Of a DNA stretch of 64,000 bases, positions 50,532-63,828 are shown piece after piece. The translations under genes and the position numbers were made by a program. Under the pieces are notes generated by a model. That model saw only the letters and a program-made list of their open reading frames with translations. It was not told the origin of the DNA and searched no databases. Positions within the stretch are counted from its first letter, which is position 1, and the number at the start of each line of letters is the position of its first letter. The stretch is from Centropus unirufus (Eukaryota > Chordata > Aves > Cuculiformes > Centropidae). The stretch spans positions 1,839,209-1,903,208 of the forward strand of contig VYZI01000054.1 of NCBI GenBank assembly GCA_013397695.1. Reading direction: 5' to 3'.

Positions 50532-50615
50532 TTTTTCATTTATTTCTTTTGTTTTATGTTTTTCCTTTTTCTTTCTTCCTTTTTTTATTTTGTTTTGGGT
50601 TTGTTTTTTTTTTCT
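50532..50615 (+). repeat. T-rich low-complexity tract
   Basis: About 80 bases of mostly T with scattered C and G. On the minus strand it gives a Lys/Glu-rich open frame (50,454-50,768) that is explained by composition. Confidence 0.85.
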
Positions 50616-51890
50616 GATAAACAAGAGATACCCTACTACAGAGCTGTCATTTTTAGGACTACACTGATGTGTTAATTTCTCATAAGTATAGATTTGGTGT
50701 TTATCTCTGAGAGGAATATATAGAATGATAAGGTGGTTGTAGTTCGCCATATGTTCAGCCTCATACAAAAGTCAAATCAACTGCCTTTTTCTAAATTACT
50801 TCCTCTCTTGATATATGGACCTTATTTATAGAGTCCCTTAGTGCAACCATAACACCATCACATAGGGCTTAGGTTCTGAAAACCGTAGCAATTGCCTGAA
50901 AATTGATTTGATGTCTTTTGCCTATCCCTCCCTCAGGTCCCTCAAGACATTTTAATATGAGCCATGACATTATGATGGATGAAATCTGGCATTTTACTGT
51001 AGCAATGCTACTCCCATGTGGAAAATAAAAACTTGTTCAAAGCCCATCTTCCAGGTATATTTAGGATATACAGTAAGCCATATCTTCAGTCTCCCTCTTC
51101 TCTCTATGCTTTCACAGTACCCTTTTCAAACAGCTTCATTTTGTACATCAACCTGTCTAAGTACAGGATTCTTACTAATCCTCACACCTCTGTGAAGCTA
51201 GTTTGAAGCATCCAAAATGCAGTTGCACCCTTGCACTTCCAATATTCCCCTGGAAAACCAACATAAGGAACTAATTCACTGGCAATTAAATGGAGGGAGA
51301 CAAAAAATAGTGATATCATGTTACATACTGACACAGCGGCATAAAATTATTCTGTCTTCTGAGTTGGATGACCTGAACTAGATAAACGGAAGCTCCCTAA
51401 AAATGAAGCAAGTGATAATTAATTGTTTAGCTCCAATCTTTAAGAGAAAAAAGTTCGAACAAACTCAGTCAAACACTCCATGTAGACTGACTAAAAAATA
51501 TCCTACTGCATGGGTACCAGAAACTCTTTAGCCCCCTCACAGCCACCTGGGATAAAAGAAAGATCACCTAAATGTAGCACTGAGGCGGTTCTTGCAGGTA
51601 CTTGTGTGCTTAGTTTACCCAGATGAGATTTAGGTGAAGGAAATTCAACTTTGACATTTTGGTTTCTGAAAAAAACTGAACTAATTTTGGATGCTTAGCA
51701 CACCAAGATATATCTTTCTAGACTTTTATCTGGGAAATTCTATTCGGTCATCAACTGTTGCAATTGTTTTTATTGTTCATAACTAAGGATATAAAGGCAT
51801 TTTTCTTCTTATCTAACCTAAATCTTTGGAAGCCTGAAGTGGCCCTCTCTTTTTGTTGATCAGAAAGAATGGTTAATCTGATACAGAAAC

Positions 51891-51955
51891 AGAGGATCAT
51901 TAAGGTTAGGAAGACCTCAAAAGTCATCAAGTCCAACTGTCAGCCCCCTGTGAGT
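51891..51955 (-). mobile_element. CR1 LINE, short 3'-end fragment
   Basis: The plus strand reads GATCATTAAGGTTAGGAAGA, then CCTCAAAAGTCATCAAGTCC and AACTGTCAGCC. This matches the first 60 or so bases of the CR1 3' UTR in reverse orientation (consensus like ATTTAGGTTGGAAAAGACCT, then ATCATCGAGTCCAAC). Further bases no longer match clearly. It is a severely 5'-truncated or decayed copy. Confidence 0.65.
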
Positions 51956-53324
51956 CAGTTAGACTTCCCCAAACAGTGTTGCGGAATCCCAGATACCGAA
52001 AGATAGCTTTAAAGAACAAATCAATGTGTATGGGAAGCAGATATTTATGATTTTAGCATTGGAAAATTAGATCTTTCCTGTCTTTTGTAACATACAGACA
52101 CTACATAGCCAAATTGTTCATCATTAACAGACTAAACAAAAGTGTCTGTATTGTTCATGGAACTTTATTGGAGTATTTTTTTGATGGCAGATTTGATAAA
52201 AAAATGCCTGAAAGCCTTTTGCCATTTATCTCAGTCCACTTTGTGTATTTTGCTGCTGTCCTTTAGCTCATATTTGAATTTGGCTTACTTAATTCATCAT
52301 GTTCTTTTTCTTTTTTTTTTAACTACCTTCTTCAAATTCCTTTGACAACCTGAGAAAGTCTTGCAGCTGAACACGGTATTAATTATATTTCAAAGCAAAC
52401 CTTTTATTCATTTGGAGACAATCTGTGAAACAGAAATCTGTGACTGAAGCTGCTGCCAAGTCAATTACTGCAAAATAACTCAAATATGTCTCAACAGATT
52501 GCAATTTTTCCTATTGTTAGATTGTTTATTTTTTAGATCAAAACTTTATGCTAACTTAAATTAGATCTACATTTAAATATTCTATAACTTTTGGATATGA
52601 TATATCTATAGGTATGCATAGAAAGTAAGTATAGTTTGAATGGTGCGACACAAATTCTGTTCAGCTAAGAAAGGATATTTTTAAGATATTTCCACGGTTT
52701 TTTTTTAATAAACTATTTGCAAATATAACTTACATATAGATTCATAAATTTTAGGGCCACATTTTAACTTCTTTCATAAGCTCAGGCAAACAAAAAGAGC
52801 TTATTGCTCAGTCATTGTTTTCATCAAATAACTATTTTACAGTATATAAAAATGTGACTTCATATCCTTCAGTGCTGGAAAATCCATTGAGTTCCCAGTT
52901 AAGTGTTTCTTGTACTTTAGGAGATATTATTGTGCAAAGGAAACTGCCACTCTATTTATTTATCCAATTGCTCATTTACAAAAAGTAAAAAAAAAAAGGG
53001 AAAAATGGATCAAAATTCTTCCAGAAAAGACTGTGCATCTTTACTCAAATGTCAGAATTTCGATGGATACCATATAACTCATACGTCCTACTGTGCCTGG
53101 TGTAAGCAAAGTTGGTACAACATGCTTTATAAATTTCAGTTTCCAGTTACCTGATGAATATTTTATACAAATATATGACAACTTTTGATTGCTCATGACA
53201 TATTTGCTGCCACAGTTATTCTATTCATAAATATCCAGTTGAGAAGCAAAGAGAGTTAAGTCACACTGTTTTATTAGTTTCCTGAACAAAGTATCCTTCC
53301 ACATAAACTCCCATAGTGGGAACA

Positions 53325-53360
53325 GACACACACATGTGCACCCACACATACACATATATA
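53325..53360 (+). repeat. Degenerate CA/TA microsatellite
   Basis: A run of CACA, CACATA and TATATA units with interruptions, about 36 bases long. Confidence 0.8.
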
Positions 53361-54469
53361 TTTGCCCTGTCCTTTTGGCTAGATATGGATTTGCAAAGGC
53401 TATCTCTTTATACTAAAATTCACCCATAACAAGGACATTAGACAGAATATAATTTGTTTGTTTGCGCAGTATTGCCTGAAATCTCTTAATTCTGATTCTT
53501 TCTGCCCACTGCCTTGTATATTTGGACTTGCTCATTGTTGTTAAGATAATTGAACCCTTAACAAGATGAAGAATTTCTGGTCATTAGAGCAGAAAACAAA
53601 GAGATTACTTCATTCACAGATTGTAATACTGCTCCAAATAATCATACTGATTAAGCTTTCAGATGTACTTATTGATTATTGAACATCTACTTATGGTAAT
53701 TACATATGGACCTTCCAAAAATACAAAAACTTCCACAGCAGCCTGGAAATGCCCTGACAAGTATTTATGGGAGAATTCTGACATTGTTCTCTTTAGTCAA
53801 CATACAAAGACCAAAGAATTAGGATTTGGTCCTGTTTTGTATTCTGGCAAAGAATCAAATGTTATTTCAGCTCCTGTGTAAATTAATTTTTAGTTGAAGC
53901 AGAAGTTCAGAAGTGGTGGACATCCCTAAATGCCTCTGACTTCACTGGATCAAGAGGTGAAAATTGCATCTCAGTGTCTCTACAGAGTCCAAATGAGGGT
54001 GATAATTGGTTTTGCAAGTGATAGGGCAACTGCTCCACCCTCCCACAAGGAAATTCTTTCTTCTTTAGCATTTCTTTCCATTGAATAATCTTACATACAT
54101 GACTTTGTCAAAAATAAGGAAAGAATAATGAGTGGTAAAGAGGTTTCTGTATTTTCCAACTATATATTTTCTCTTATTGTTTTGCATGAGCTTTGGCAAA
54201 GCACAACATCTAAAACAGATCTCCTCTTGCAGGCCCTCAGCTTTTTTGTCTGTATTCTGGGGAGTTTTCCTACTGCCCTCAGACGTTTCAGGGACAGGAA
54301 TTTACATTAATTTTTCTTTAAGATATTCTTTTTAAAAACTCATCTCACTGAAGCTGATATTAGCACCACGCTGACACATCTTTCATGTCAAGAACCCTAT
54401 AGTACCAAGTCCACAACTTGAAGAATAACTTTCTCCAGGGGTCCCCACTTTGTTTCATGCAGGAACTAC

Positions 54470-54510
54470 TTTTATTTTTTCTTTTTCTTTTTTCTTTTCC
54501 CCTGTTCTCA
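54470..54510 (+). repeat. T-rich pyrimidine tract
   Basis: About 40 bases of T with some C, ending in CCCCTGTTCTCAGG. It resembles a splice acceptor, but no credible exon follows. Confidence 0.75.
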
Positions 54511-56790
54511 GGAAAAAAGTTTGAGTGTACACCAGTGCTCAGAGGGACATGAAGTAGTACCTAGCTTGTACTCATCTTGGCTACAGCTGACTTACAATAG
54601 ATCTTGCGCAACTCTGCTCTCATAAAGTATCATGGAGGAGATTATGGCTATATTTGTTTGCATCTTGTGGGCTGTGATTACTGCTTTTGACTGCTGAAGA
54701 ATTGACAGCATCACATCATTCTGCTACCTCCACTTCCCACTTCAACCACCTGGCATGTTTTTTTCTTTTACACTTTGGTTTATTTGTCATAGAGTGCAGA
54801 AATGGTAATATGTCTCAATGACTGCATGGGGGCTTAGGTGGGTGGTCTTCAAGGTATTCAGTCATTAAAAAAAGTTACAGAAAATAATTTGTCATCAGTT
54901 CATCTTGCATAGATTGTTTGGAAAACATGATCCTGAAGGTGAGACAACCTAATTATTTCCAGACAAAAATAACCCAAAAGATATGTAAGATCTGCAAAAA
55001 GGAGATTGCTCATCAACAGGTAAACTCTCATCATATTTAATGGTAATTTTGTAATTGCCACATGGTCCAAGAGACTCAGCCACTCAGAGAAATTGGTGTA
55101 AAAACTCTTGCAAACTCTTGAATGTCGCAACCCAGCATCTGTGTCCTAAACCTGCCAAGTATAACCTCTGAATGGTCACCAGGCTATTGGCTCCAATACT
55201 AAAACATATTGAAGAGGACTGGAAGAGTGGAAGGCAATCCAGAAATGGGAGAAGTTACTGCCAAGAAAGTGTCACACAGACATATAAGAGCCAATTACCT
55301 TTGTAACTGCATTTTATCAATGAAAGCCAACATTATAACCACATTCCTTTAAACCTTTCTTGCTTCAGTGACAGTTTACAAGTATAGTTAATGAGTTAAT
55401 GTGAAGATAAAAACTTTCATTGAAACTAGATGACTACATTACATGAAGAAGAAAAATAAGTCATGGATTTAAGATGAAGGCCTCAGAAAACCCTATAAAC
55501 CCCCTTCAAGAGAAGCTGATATGGAGCATCTATTTCTATACATATATTAGAGTGCATGTATAGAGTCAGCACTAGGTGGAAATAAAACCACAGAAAGAGG
55601 CATCTATTTCAGAGTGATTTTATTAATGATATTATTGATACTGGCAGTTCAGCCCACTCATTACAAAGACAATTCTAACAATCTTATTATAACAATAAAT
55701 ATTAAATAAAAATCTGCATTAGAAATAGTTAATATCTGTTAGTCTAAACAGCCAGTGTCAAATATATAAGTTCAAAATAAAATGCTAATCCCGTAGTTAA
55801 AGTTTTCAGATGTTATGCATTGCTTAAGAAGAAAAGAGGTCTAATATTATAATAAAATAACAATAATAATAGTAGAAAGACTAACAATTTCTGATTCCAA
55901 AAGTCAAACCTAGGGGCTAAGATTTTCTTTTAGCTACATCTTTGAGTACATTATTCATCTAAGTTATTTATGTGACCTCCCTATTATCATACTCCCCAAA
56001 TATCCCCATCTTGTCTCGTATTCATCTGCAAAACAAATGCAGGTTTTATTACCATTATAACTGCTATTATTTCCTTTAGAGAATGGGACTGGAGTATAGA
56101 CGTCTCATCTATTTTCCACGGGATTATGTGGCAGAAGAAAAAAATGAAACATGACGCCGAATTTGAATGTCTCACCTTAATACTGAACAGGGCACCTCCT
56201 CTTATTCTGAAGTGTCCTCATGGTCTGACTTGAGGCCATTTCAGAGTACAGCCCCTCTTCCTTCTCCATGCTCTTCCTTCCTCAGAGTTTCAAATAGGCA
56301 GTCAGAAAAGAGAGTCATTAAAATCATAAAGCACTTCTGCAGTAATGCAGCAAGGTTATTTTCTCTAAGGTGCGTAAATTGACTGTTACAAGTGGAAGGC
56401 AGAAAAGATACTGGAAAAACAATAGCTTTAAATGCTGAGGAACTTGGGGATGTAGGAATTTTGTCCACATTAAAAAGAATTGTATAAACAATTTTTTCTA
56501 CACATATACCTTACTAAGTGTAAATCTTCTTTTAGTAGTATACATGCTCAAAGAGACAACTTCATGGAGTTAATATTTTAAAATTATTTTCAGCATACAT
56601 CTAATAAACTTTCAGCAAAAATCCTTTGAACTATCGTACCAGAAACTTCATGCATAAGAGGTTTGGATTTCAGGTGTATATTTCCTTTCATTAGATAAAC
56701 ATTGCTCTAACTTTGATCTTATCAAGAACAAAGCCCTGAATGTGCAGATTTTTGCAACATGCAGATCCCTGGCAGGAGAGCCTCATTCCG

Positions 56791-58590
56791 CATCATAGAA
56801 TCATTGAGATTGAAGAAGAACCATAAACTCATCACGTCCAACTGTCATCCCAACATCACCATGCCTGCTAAACCATATTCTGAAGTGCCACTGCCGCAAG
56901 ATTTTTTAACCCCTCCATGGGTGGTGACTCCACCATTTCACTGGGCAGCCTTTTCAAATGCTTGACCACTCATTTCGAAAGAAAAAAAATTGCTAATATC
57001 TGGTCTAAACTTGCCCTGGTGTAAGATGAGGCCATTTCCTCTTTTCTTATCACTTGTTAATTGAGACAAAGTTCCACCTCGCTACAACCTCCTTTCAGGC
57101 AGTTAAGGAGAACAATGAGCTTCATTGCCCTTTTGGCGGACATGCTCCAGTGCCTCAATGCCTTTGTTGTATTGAGGTGCCCAAAACTGAACACAAGATT
57201 CCAGGTATGGCCTCACCAGTGCCAAGTACATGGAAACGACCACTTTCCTACTCCTGCTGAACACACCATTTCTCATATAAGCTAAGATGCTGTTGGCCTT
57301 CTTGGTCACCTGGAAAAACTTCTGGCTCATTTTTAGCCTGCTGTTGACTAACACCCTCAGCTTTCTCTGCAGCTTTCCAACCGTGTTTCCTGAGCCTGTA
57401 GCATTGCATTGGGTGTTGTGACACAAGTGTAGGACCTGACACAGAGCCTTGCTAAGCCTCATTAAGTTGACCTCTGCCTATCAATACAGCCTGTCCAGGA
57501 CCCTCTGCCGAGCCTTCCTTCCCATTCCTGCCCAATTTGGTGTCATTTGCAAACTTACTTACCAAGCACTCAATCCTCTCATCCAGATAACTGTCAAAGA
57601 TATTAAACACAACTGGACTAAACACTGAGCCCTGGGAAACACCATTTCTGACTGCCCACCAACTGACTATAGCTCTGGTCATCATAACCCTCTGGGCCTC
57701 CATTGAAGAGTATTCCTGCCTAAACCATGAGTCACTGAATTCTATAAGAGAATGCTGTGAGAACAGGTGTCAAAGGTTTTACTAAAGTCAAGGTAAATGT
57801 CATCCACTGCCTTCCCGTCATCCACTAGGTGAGTCAGGTGGTCATAGTAGGAGATTAGGTTGGTCAAGCAGAACCTGCCTTTCATGAACCCATGCTGGCT
57901 GGGCCTGATCCTCTTGTTGTCCTGCATATACCTGATGAGTGCACTCAAGATGATCTGCACCATAAACTTTCCTTTTGACGGCTGACAGGACTATAGTTTC
58001 CCAGATCCTCCTTCCATCCCTTCTTCTAGGGAAGCATCTCATCAGCGGCCTCCAGTAAACTGAGACCTCTCCTGTTAAGCAGGATTGCTGATAAATGGTG
58101 GAGAGTGGCTTGGCAACATCCTCTGCCAGCTCTCCCAGTGCTCTCAGGTGGATCCCATCTGGCTCTATAGGCTATGTCCAAGTGGCATAGCTGGTCACGA
58201 ACTGCTTCCTTATGGATTATGGGGGGTTTATTCTGGTCTCCGGGGTCTCAACATGGGCTCAAGGGGGCTAAACATGTTGGGAATAACTAGTCTGACTAGA
58301 CTGAAGCAAAGAAGGTATTAAGCACCCCAGACTTGTCCTCATTCTGGGAAATGTTCCCCCCGAATCCAAAAAAGGATGGAGATCTTCCTTGGCTCTCTTT
58401 TTGTTGTTAATGTATTTGTAAAACTATTTATTGTTATTTCTTACAACAGTAGACAAATTGAATTCTATCTGGGGTTTTGACTTTCTGATTTTCTCTCTGC
58501 ATGACCTAATGAGATCCTTGTACTCTTCTTTAATTGTCTGCTCCATCTTCCAGAAGTGGTAAACTGTCCCATTTTTCCTGAGTGCCAACA
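56791..58590 (-). mobile_element. CR1 LINE, longest copy, 5'-truncated
   Basis: About 1.8 kb of CR1 on the minus strand, from the 3' octamers (plus strand CATCATAGAATCATTGAGAT at 56,791) back through the reverse transcriptase. ORF2 is readable in pieces. The part at 57,742-57,963 contains 'RPSQHGFMKGRFCLTNLIS' and motif A Y-L-D-F-S-K-T-F-D. The part at 57,452-57,703 contains motif B G-V-S-Q-G-S-V and motif C K-F-A-N-D-T, where the usual form is F-A-D-D. The part at 57,103-57,462 contains the C-terminal 'YLALVRPYLESCVQFWAP'. Frameshifts separate the pieces, and a stretch of the C-terminal coding region is missing near 57,110-57,118. The 5' limit near 58,590 is approximate. Confidence 0.95.
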
Positions 58591-61500
58591 TATTCTTCTT
58601 TAGCAGATATTTAGCAGAGGAGAAAGAGAGGAGTCTACTATTTGGAGTCTGCCCTTGAGAGCAGACTTAAACTAGCCTGACTAAAACAAACACCATAAAT
58701 CTTCAATTTGATGAGATTTAAAGCCTGTTTGACTTCAGTTTCCCTCTGTACATTGTACCATACTTCCCCGACAAATGTGAACAGTCACTATGAAAGATGC
58801 CTTCAATTAATAGTAATAAAATAAGTAAATAACTAGAGATGTATATATATGTAACTAAGAAAACTTTTAGCTGAAGCAACTTGGAAATATACTGAGAAGT
58901 ATTTTGATTGAACTCTATCTGATGTTTGCTTTAACTGATAAAACTTTCCAAATTAAAAATCAATCCCTTCCTCTATTCTGCTAAAAACTGCATCCACTAA
59001 CAGTCGAGATAGTTTCAGTATTGGTAACTGTGTGTACATTGAGGTAAATTTGCATACATAAGCTTATTGAAGCAATACTGAGAATGATTCTTTCCCACTG
59101 AATTGCAAGTGTTCTGTGAAACAGGGTTTATTTAGTTTGCTGGATCAACTCTCAGGAATTTAATTCCTTAAATATTAGTTTTAGTGTGTGCAATTACCAA
59201 ATATGGGGAGATACTGGTCAAGTGGCCCTAAAGCTTCTTCCTCTTTCTTCTAATATCTTACATAATGGTATTGCCTGAGAGAAATCCTAGTACTTCGAGT
59301 TTAATGAAACCAAGTATATAGGATCTAATACTCATAATGCGTATTTTCCACTACTCTCAATAGTTTAACATTATCCTGTATTCCGTGTTCTATAATTTCA
59401 TACATTCAATGATTTTACAGAGTTTATGGCCAGAAGGTACTGCTACACTATCTACTCTGGCTGCTTGCATATCGTAGCCCGTTATGTTTCTCATGCATGC
59501 ACTGTTAAGCCCAAAGACTTGACTATAAATGAAGCTTTTCAACCTTCAGTAGACTAAATCATGTGCTAAAGGCATGAAACAGTAGGGAAAACAGGTATGA
59601 GGTATGTCCAGGTTGGTAAAGTCATAGAATGAATTCTGATATTTGAGAAAAGAACAAAAAGAAATCTAAACACTGTGAACTAATTAGGCACAAGGTGTAC
59701 CAAACTTTCTGAATCACATCTGACTAGCTGAAATCTTAAAGGATGAGGATAAAGTTTAGCAAGTTGTAATCATCACTTGACTTTAAATTGACAGTCTGTG
59801 ACAAAGCATGGTCAGCCTCATGTCTGTGTTGCCCCAAGCAGATGTAGGAAGGAGGCAAGTACAATTCCTAAAATTCACCTCCCCTCAACTTGCCTAGCTG
59901 CAAAATGGATCTGAAGTAATAAATTTCCTACATAAAGGAAATGGTTAAGTAAGAGCCAATGATTTTTAATACTGATATTATCATCTAAAACTATGCAAAA
60001 TGTGACATCTCTGGTCTCAGCAGCTAAGGTGCTGTCCTTTGTAGTCAGCTTGAGAAAATGTTGTTCATTGAACATTTTGCCATCGAATTAGAAGTTTTGA
60101 CATAAGCTCTAATTAAAAGACATAAAAATCCTCTCGCCTATCTGAGGTTTCATTTTCATGGTTCCACAGGAGTGATTTAGAATAATTTTACTTTATAGAC
60201 TCCATAATAAATAAAACCAATCTCAAAATCTCAAAACAAATCCACGTGAGGTAAGTAGGTTATAAATCTGGAGAATCTAGTCTGCAAAAACAATGGAATT
60301 TCATGGTTTTAATGTGTGGTTAAATTATTTTTAGCTGAAGGAAAAAATAATCACACAACACAAACATCAAGCTGAGTAAGTAATATACCCAGGAGTACCC
60401 CGTTCTACCCATATGTCATAAAACACAAAAACTACAACCACTGCTCTTACAGCAGATGCCATGAGTATGAGAGAAGGCTGTGAAAACTCGTGACTTCCTC
60501 GGACGTTTTAATCTCCTCATCTTCCACTGATATATTTAATACTATACACATTGGAAATTTTCACTGGAGTGAAACTGGAAAAAACTGGAATCCCAAGGAT
60601 ACTTTTGACTGTATACACCAATAAATGACCAAATAAAATGACATCTTTCAATGTGTTTTTTATTTAGAGAATGAAGTGTTCCAGGCTTTAATATGACAGT
60701 GATAAAAGATTATAATGTGAAGCCATATTTTAAATCCAGTCCATTTATTATTCATCAAGCTATTGCTACCTGCTAGAAGAGGAAAGTTCATAATATTTCT
60801 TTATGCAATGAAAGCAATAATTGTGTTTTTCTTATGATCTAGGGTTGCTTTTAAGATATTCTAAACAGTATATGCCGTACTTTTTTCACTGTACATGTAA
60901 TTCTTATAATTATTTCTGCTTTCACGCGCACACCTGCATATGAAGAAAAAAGATGCAACTTTACAAAGAACAAAAATGCAAGACAAAGTAATCTTTTAAC
61001 ATAACAGTAAAGGGTAAATTGTGAAGAGGAGAAAAGTTGTGACTGAGGGCACAGACCTGCCCTGTCCAGTCCAGTGTGAATCATACAGTTTACAAGCCAA
61101 AGAGATATGGGCTAAGTGCAGGTGTTCAGGGAGTGAAGAGGCAGCAGGTGGAATTGCTGAGTTTATGAATTCTCCTAGTATAGTTTAGCAAAACAATTTT
61201 TTGTTTCTCTTACATTTGCTGCAAACTTTGTAAACATCTAAATTTACATCAAGTTGAGTGGAGACTTGTGGGGGAGGGGATTTTTTTATAAGAATTCAAA
61301 TGGTTCCCTCCAGTGGTTTTGAAACTTATCGAAGCTGGCGGGGACATGATCTATTTTGAAGAAGGTGCATATGAAAAGGCAGGACACACATTTCAGATAA
61401 GTGACTGAGATCTATGTGATAACTTGGAATGGACACCATCTCAACAAAGGTTTTCCAGTACTAATTTTACAAGTATTCTGTGATTATTTTTTCTCCACTG

Positions 61501-62010
61501 TTGTTGTGGAAATATAACCCTTTGAGAAAATAGTTTAGCAGACGCGGTTCATACAAGGAAACCAACATATGCTAAAAACCTGCAGATTGGTCATCTATCT
61601 AGAAGGAGCAAGTACTTACTGTGACTCTTACATAATGTATGGTTTCCAGAAAGGACTAGGGTTTTAGTATTAGCTGTGCTGTTATTTGACCCTAGTGTAG
61701 AGGTACTCATCTCTTTCCGGTGAGTGATTTAATTTCATATTGCTTTTCTGAATCACGCAAAAATGAGTAAGAATTGAAGTTGCGAGTAACTCTAGATGGT
61801 AAATGAGTGATCAGATTTTGAATCAATGCCCCCATTTCGTTAGAAGTATCTTTTAAGGTTTTAGCCTTGACCATCACATTTGCTGTTTAAAAGTAGCTTA
61901 GAAAATCATACAATTTTTCATATGATCCAAAATGAGGGATGATGCTAAGAAGAATACTAACAAGTTATTCAAACTGACAAAAATTTGCTGTGATTTAGCC
62001 AAGAAAGCAG

Positions 62011-62044
62011 AATCAAAATAGAGCCCAAATCAAAATAGTGCCCC
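62011..62044 (+). repeat. 17-bp tandem duplication
   Basis: AATCAAAATAGAGCCCA (62011-62027) is followed directly by AATCAAAATAGTGCCCC (62028-62044); 15 of 17 positions agree. Confidence 0.85.
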
Positions 62045-63805
62045 AATATTTTACAGAGATAATATTTTGGCTGGTTACACATACAACTGCCAGATCTTTT
62101 CTTAAAGTCAGAGTCTAGATCAATTTTTTCTTCCCTACTTGTTAATGACACGTATAGTATAGGTAAATATCACTCACAGTTCAGAGACCTTTGATATTTA
62201 GTCTATATGCCATATGTGGAAATCCTGGAGATGAAAACTCATGCAATCAGCCTCTGTTAGGAAATGTGAAGCTAAAATTTAAAAGCTTATCAACAAGTAG
62301 ATATCTAATCTAATCACTGCTAGGTTTTACTAAGCTATATCTATTGTACCCTCTATCCAGCTTCCTTTCTCCTGTAGTCATGTATTGGCAGCTGGATTAA
62401 TCTCAAAAAGGAGTCTCAAGCATCTAAAAATGTTCACAGTCTAGGGTGGAAATCATCTGGGCAAATATTGAAATATCTGCAGTACAACGCAATTGGCTAA
62501 AGGAGGTGGTAGGAATCGTATTCTAAATTTCTTTAAACTGGTTTTTGAAGCGATTAAGATGATTGGATCAGATAGAGATATTTATATTGTAGATATCTAA
62601 AGTAATATAAGACATTCCCACTCTTAGTCATGACTTTAATTACACAGCATCTGATGACTTCTGAGCATCTTTTGATAATTAATTTAAGCCATCTTGTGGT
62701 CCAAAGAGATCAGGAAATTTTTCATAACTGCTTTAGAAAACATATAATTTCCTTGGCCAAAAATGGCTGAAAGGGACTTTGGTCTGTTTCCTCCTAAAAT
62801 TATTTTTCTGTATAAAAGAACATAGAAATATATGGACTTTAAGGTGGACCTTAAAAAATTATATAGACAGACTGGACTTTTGAGTGGATTTATTAATTTT
62901 TCAATTAAATTATTTTACTGGAAAAATATTCCTGCAATAAAGAGACAAAATAATAATTCAGAAGAATTATTTAAAATAAAAAATTCAGTAGAAAACATAA
63001 TTGAAGAGAGGTGGTGAATAAACGTAAATTTATAAGACAAATCAGTGTAGACAAAAGCAGTAAATGTTTTTTGAACACAAAAGAGAACTATTGGGTTTTG
63101 AAACTGAATTTAAACTGAAAACACATTATCAGCTTAATTAGATAAGTATCAGGTCACATCTCTAGAAAAGACGATTGATATCAAGGAATAGCAGGGATGT
63201 TTGTAGAGGAACATGCAGGTATTGATGTCCAATGAGAGAAATATTATATCACAAAATCAAGACTCTGGCTCTGAGTTTTTGGTAATTAACCAAGTAATGA
63301 ATTGTAGTTCCCAGATTCAGCTTTAGAAGGTTTTGGTAAGTCTCTTCTGATGAACTGGATTGAAAAAATAGTGTGCAACTATTTTGTAGGAGAGAGAATC
63401 TCCCTGATCAGAAGAGGTTTAATCCATTATTTATTGTGTACATGGTTCATTCTTGTGCTTTCATTTAACGATTAGGACATCGGGTAAACTTTAGGAAGTG
63501 TAATATGAGCTGTAAAAAGATCAACTAAAGATCAAAGTGTTTATGAGTCAGTCCATTGTGGCAATATTTTCAGTGGTTGTAGAGAAATGCTTTGTTAAGT
63601 TTAAACTTCTTCCTCAGTTATGTTCTAAATCCCTTTCTCATGTGTTTGGCCAACAGGGAGTTTTGTCTGGTGAGTAAGTGATTTGCAGACTGTGAATGGA
63701 TGGAAGAGTTCTGAGCAGATAATTTTCCCATATAGGTGTAATGTAACATTAAACAAGATATTTGATTATATTTATTGTCCATTTACCACATAGTTTCCAG
63801 GGCAG

Positions 63806-63828
63806 GATGCCCTATAATACAGGGCATC
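63806..63828. repeat. Perfect 8-bp inverted repeat
   Basis: GATGCCCT at 63806-63813 pairs exactly with AGGGCATC at 63821-63828 over a 7-base loop. No gene end or transposon border is visible beside it. Confidence 0.75.

Larger units (their letters stand above)
40373..51890. other. Long repeat-poor block, no gene seen
   Basis: About 11.5 kb without a recognised transposon. It contains small tandem repeats (listed separately), T-rich patches and several stretches at 44.8-47.8 kb that resemble conserved noncoding sequence, with TAATTA/CAATTA words and no simple-sequence content. I see no exon with a recognisable domain and no RNA gene. Confidence 0.5.
51956..56790. other. Unannotated DNA, no gene seen
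   Basis: Low-complexity patches occur at 53.3 and 54.5 kb. No transposon, exon or RNA gene is recognised in the rest. Confidence 0.5.

Noticed and set aside
50454..50768. 104-codon minus-strand frame rich in Lys and Glu
   Set aside because: It is created by the T-rich tract at 50.53-50.62 kb.
54470..54512. Splice-acceptor-like pyrimidine tract with CAG (also at 588-879 and about 21,575-21,620)
   Set aside because: Such tracts are common in AT-rich vertebrate DNA. No downstream open exon with a matching donor and a recognisable protein could be found.
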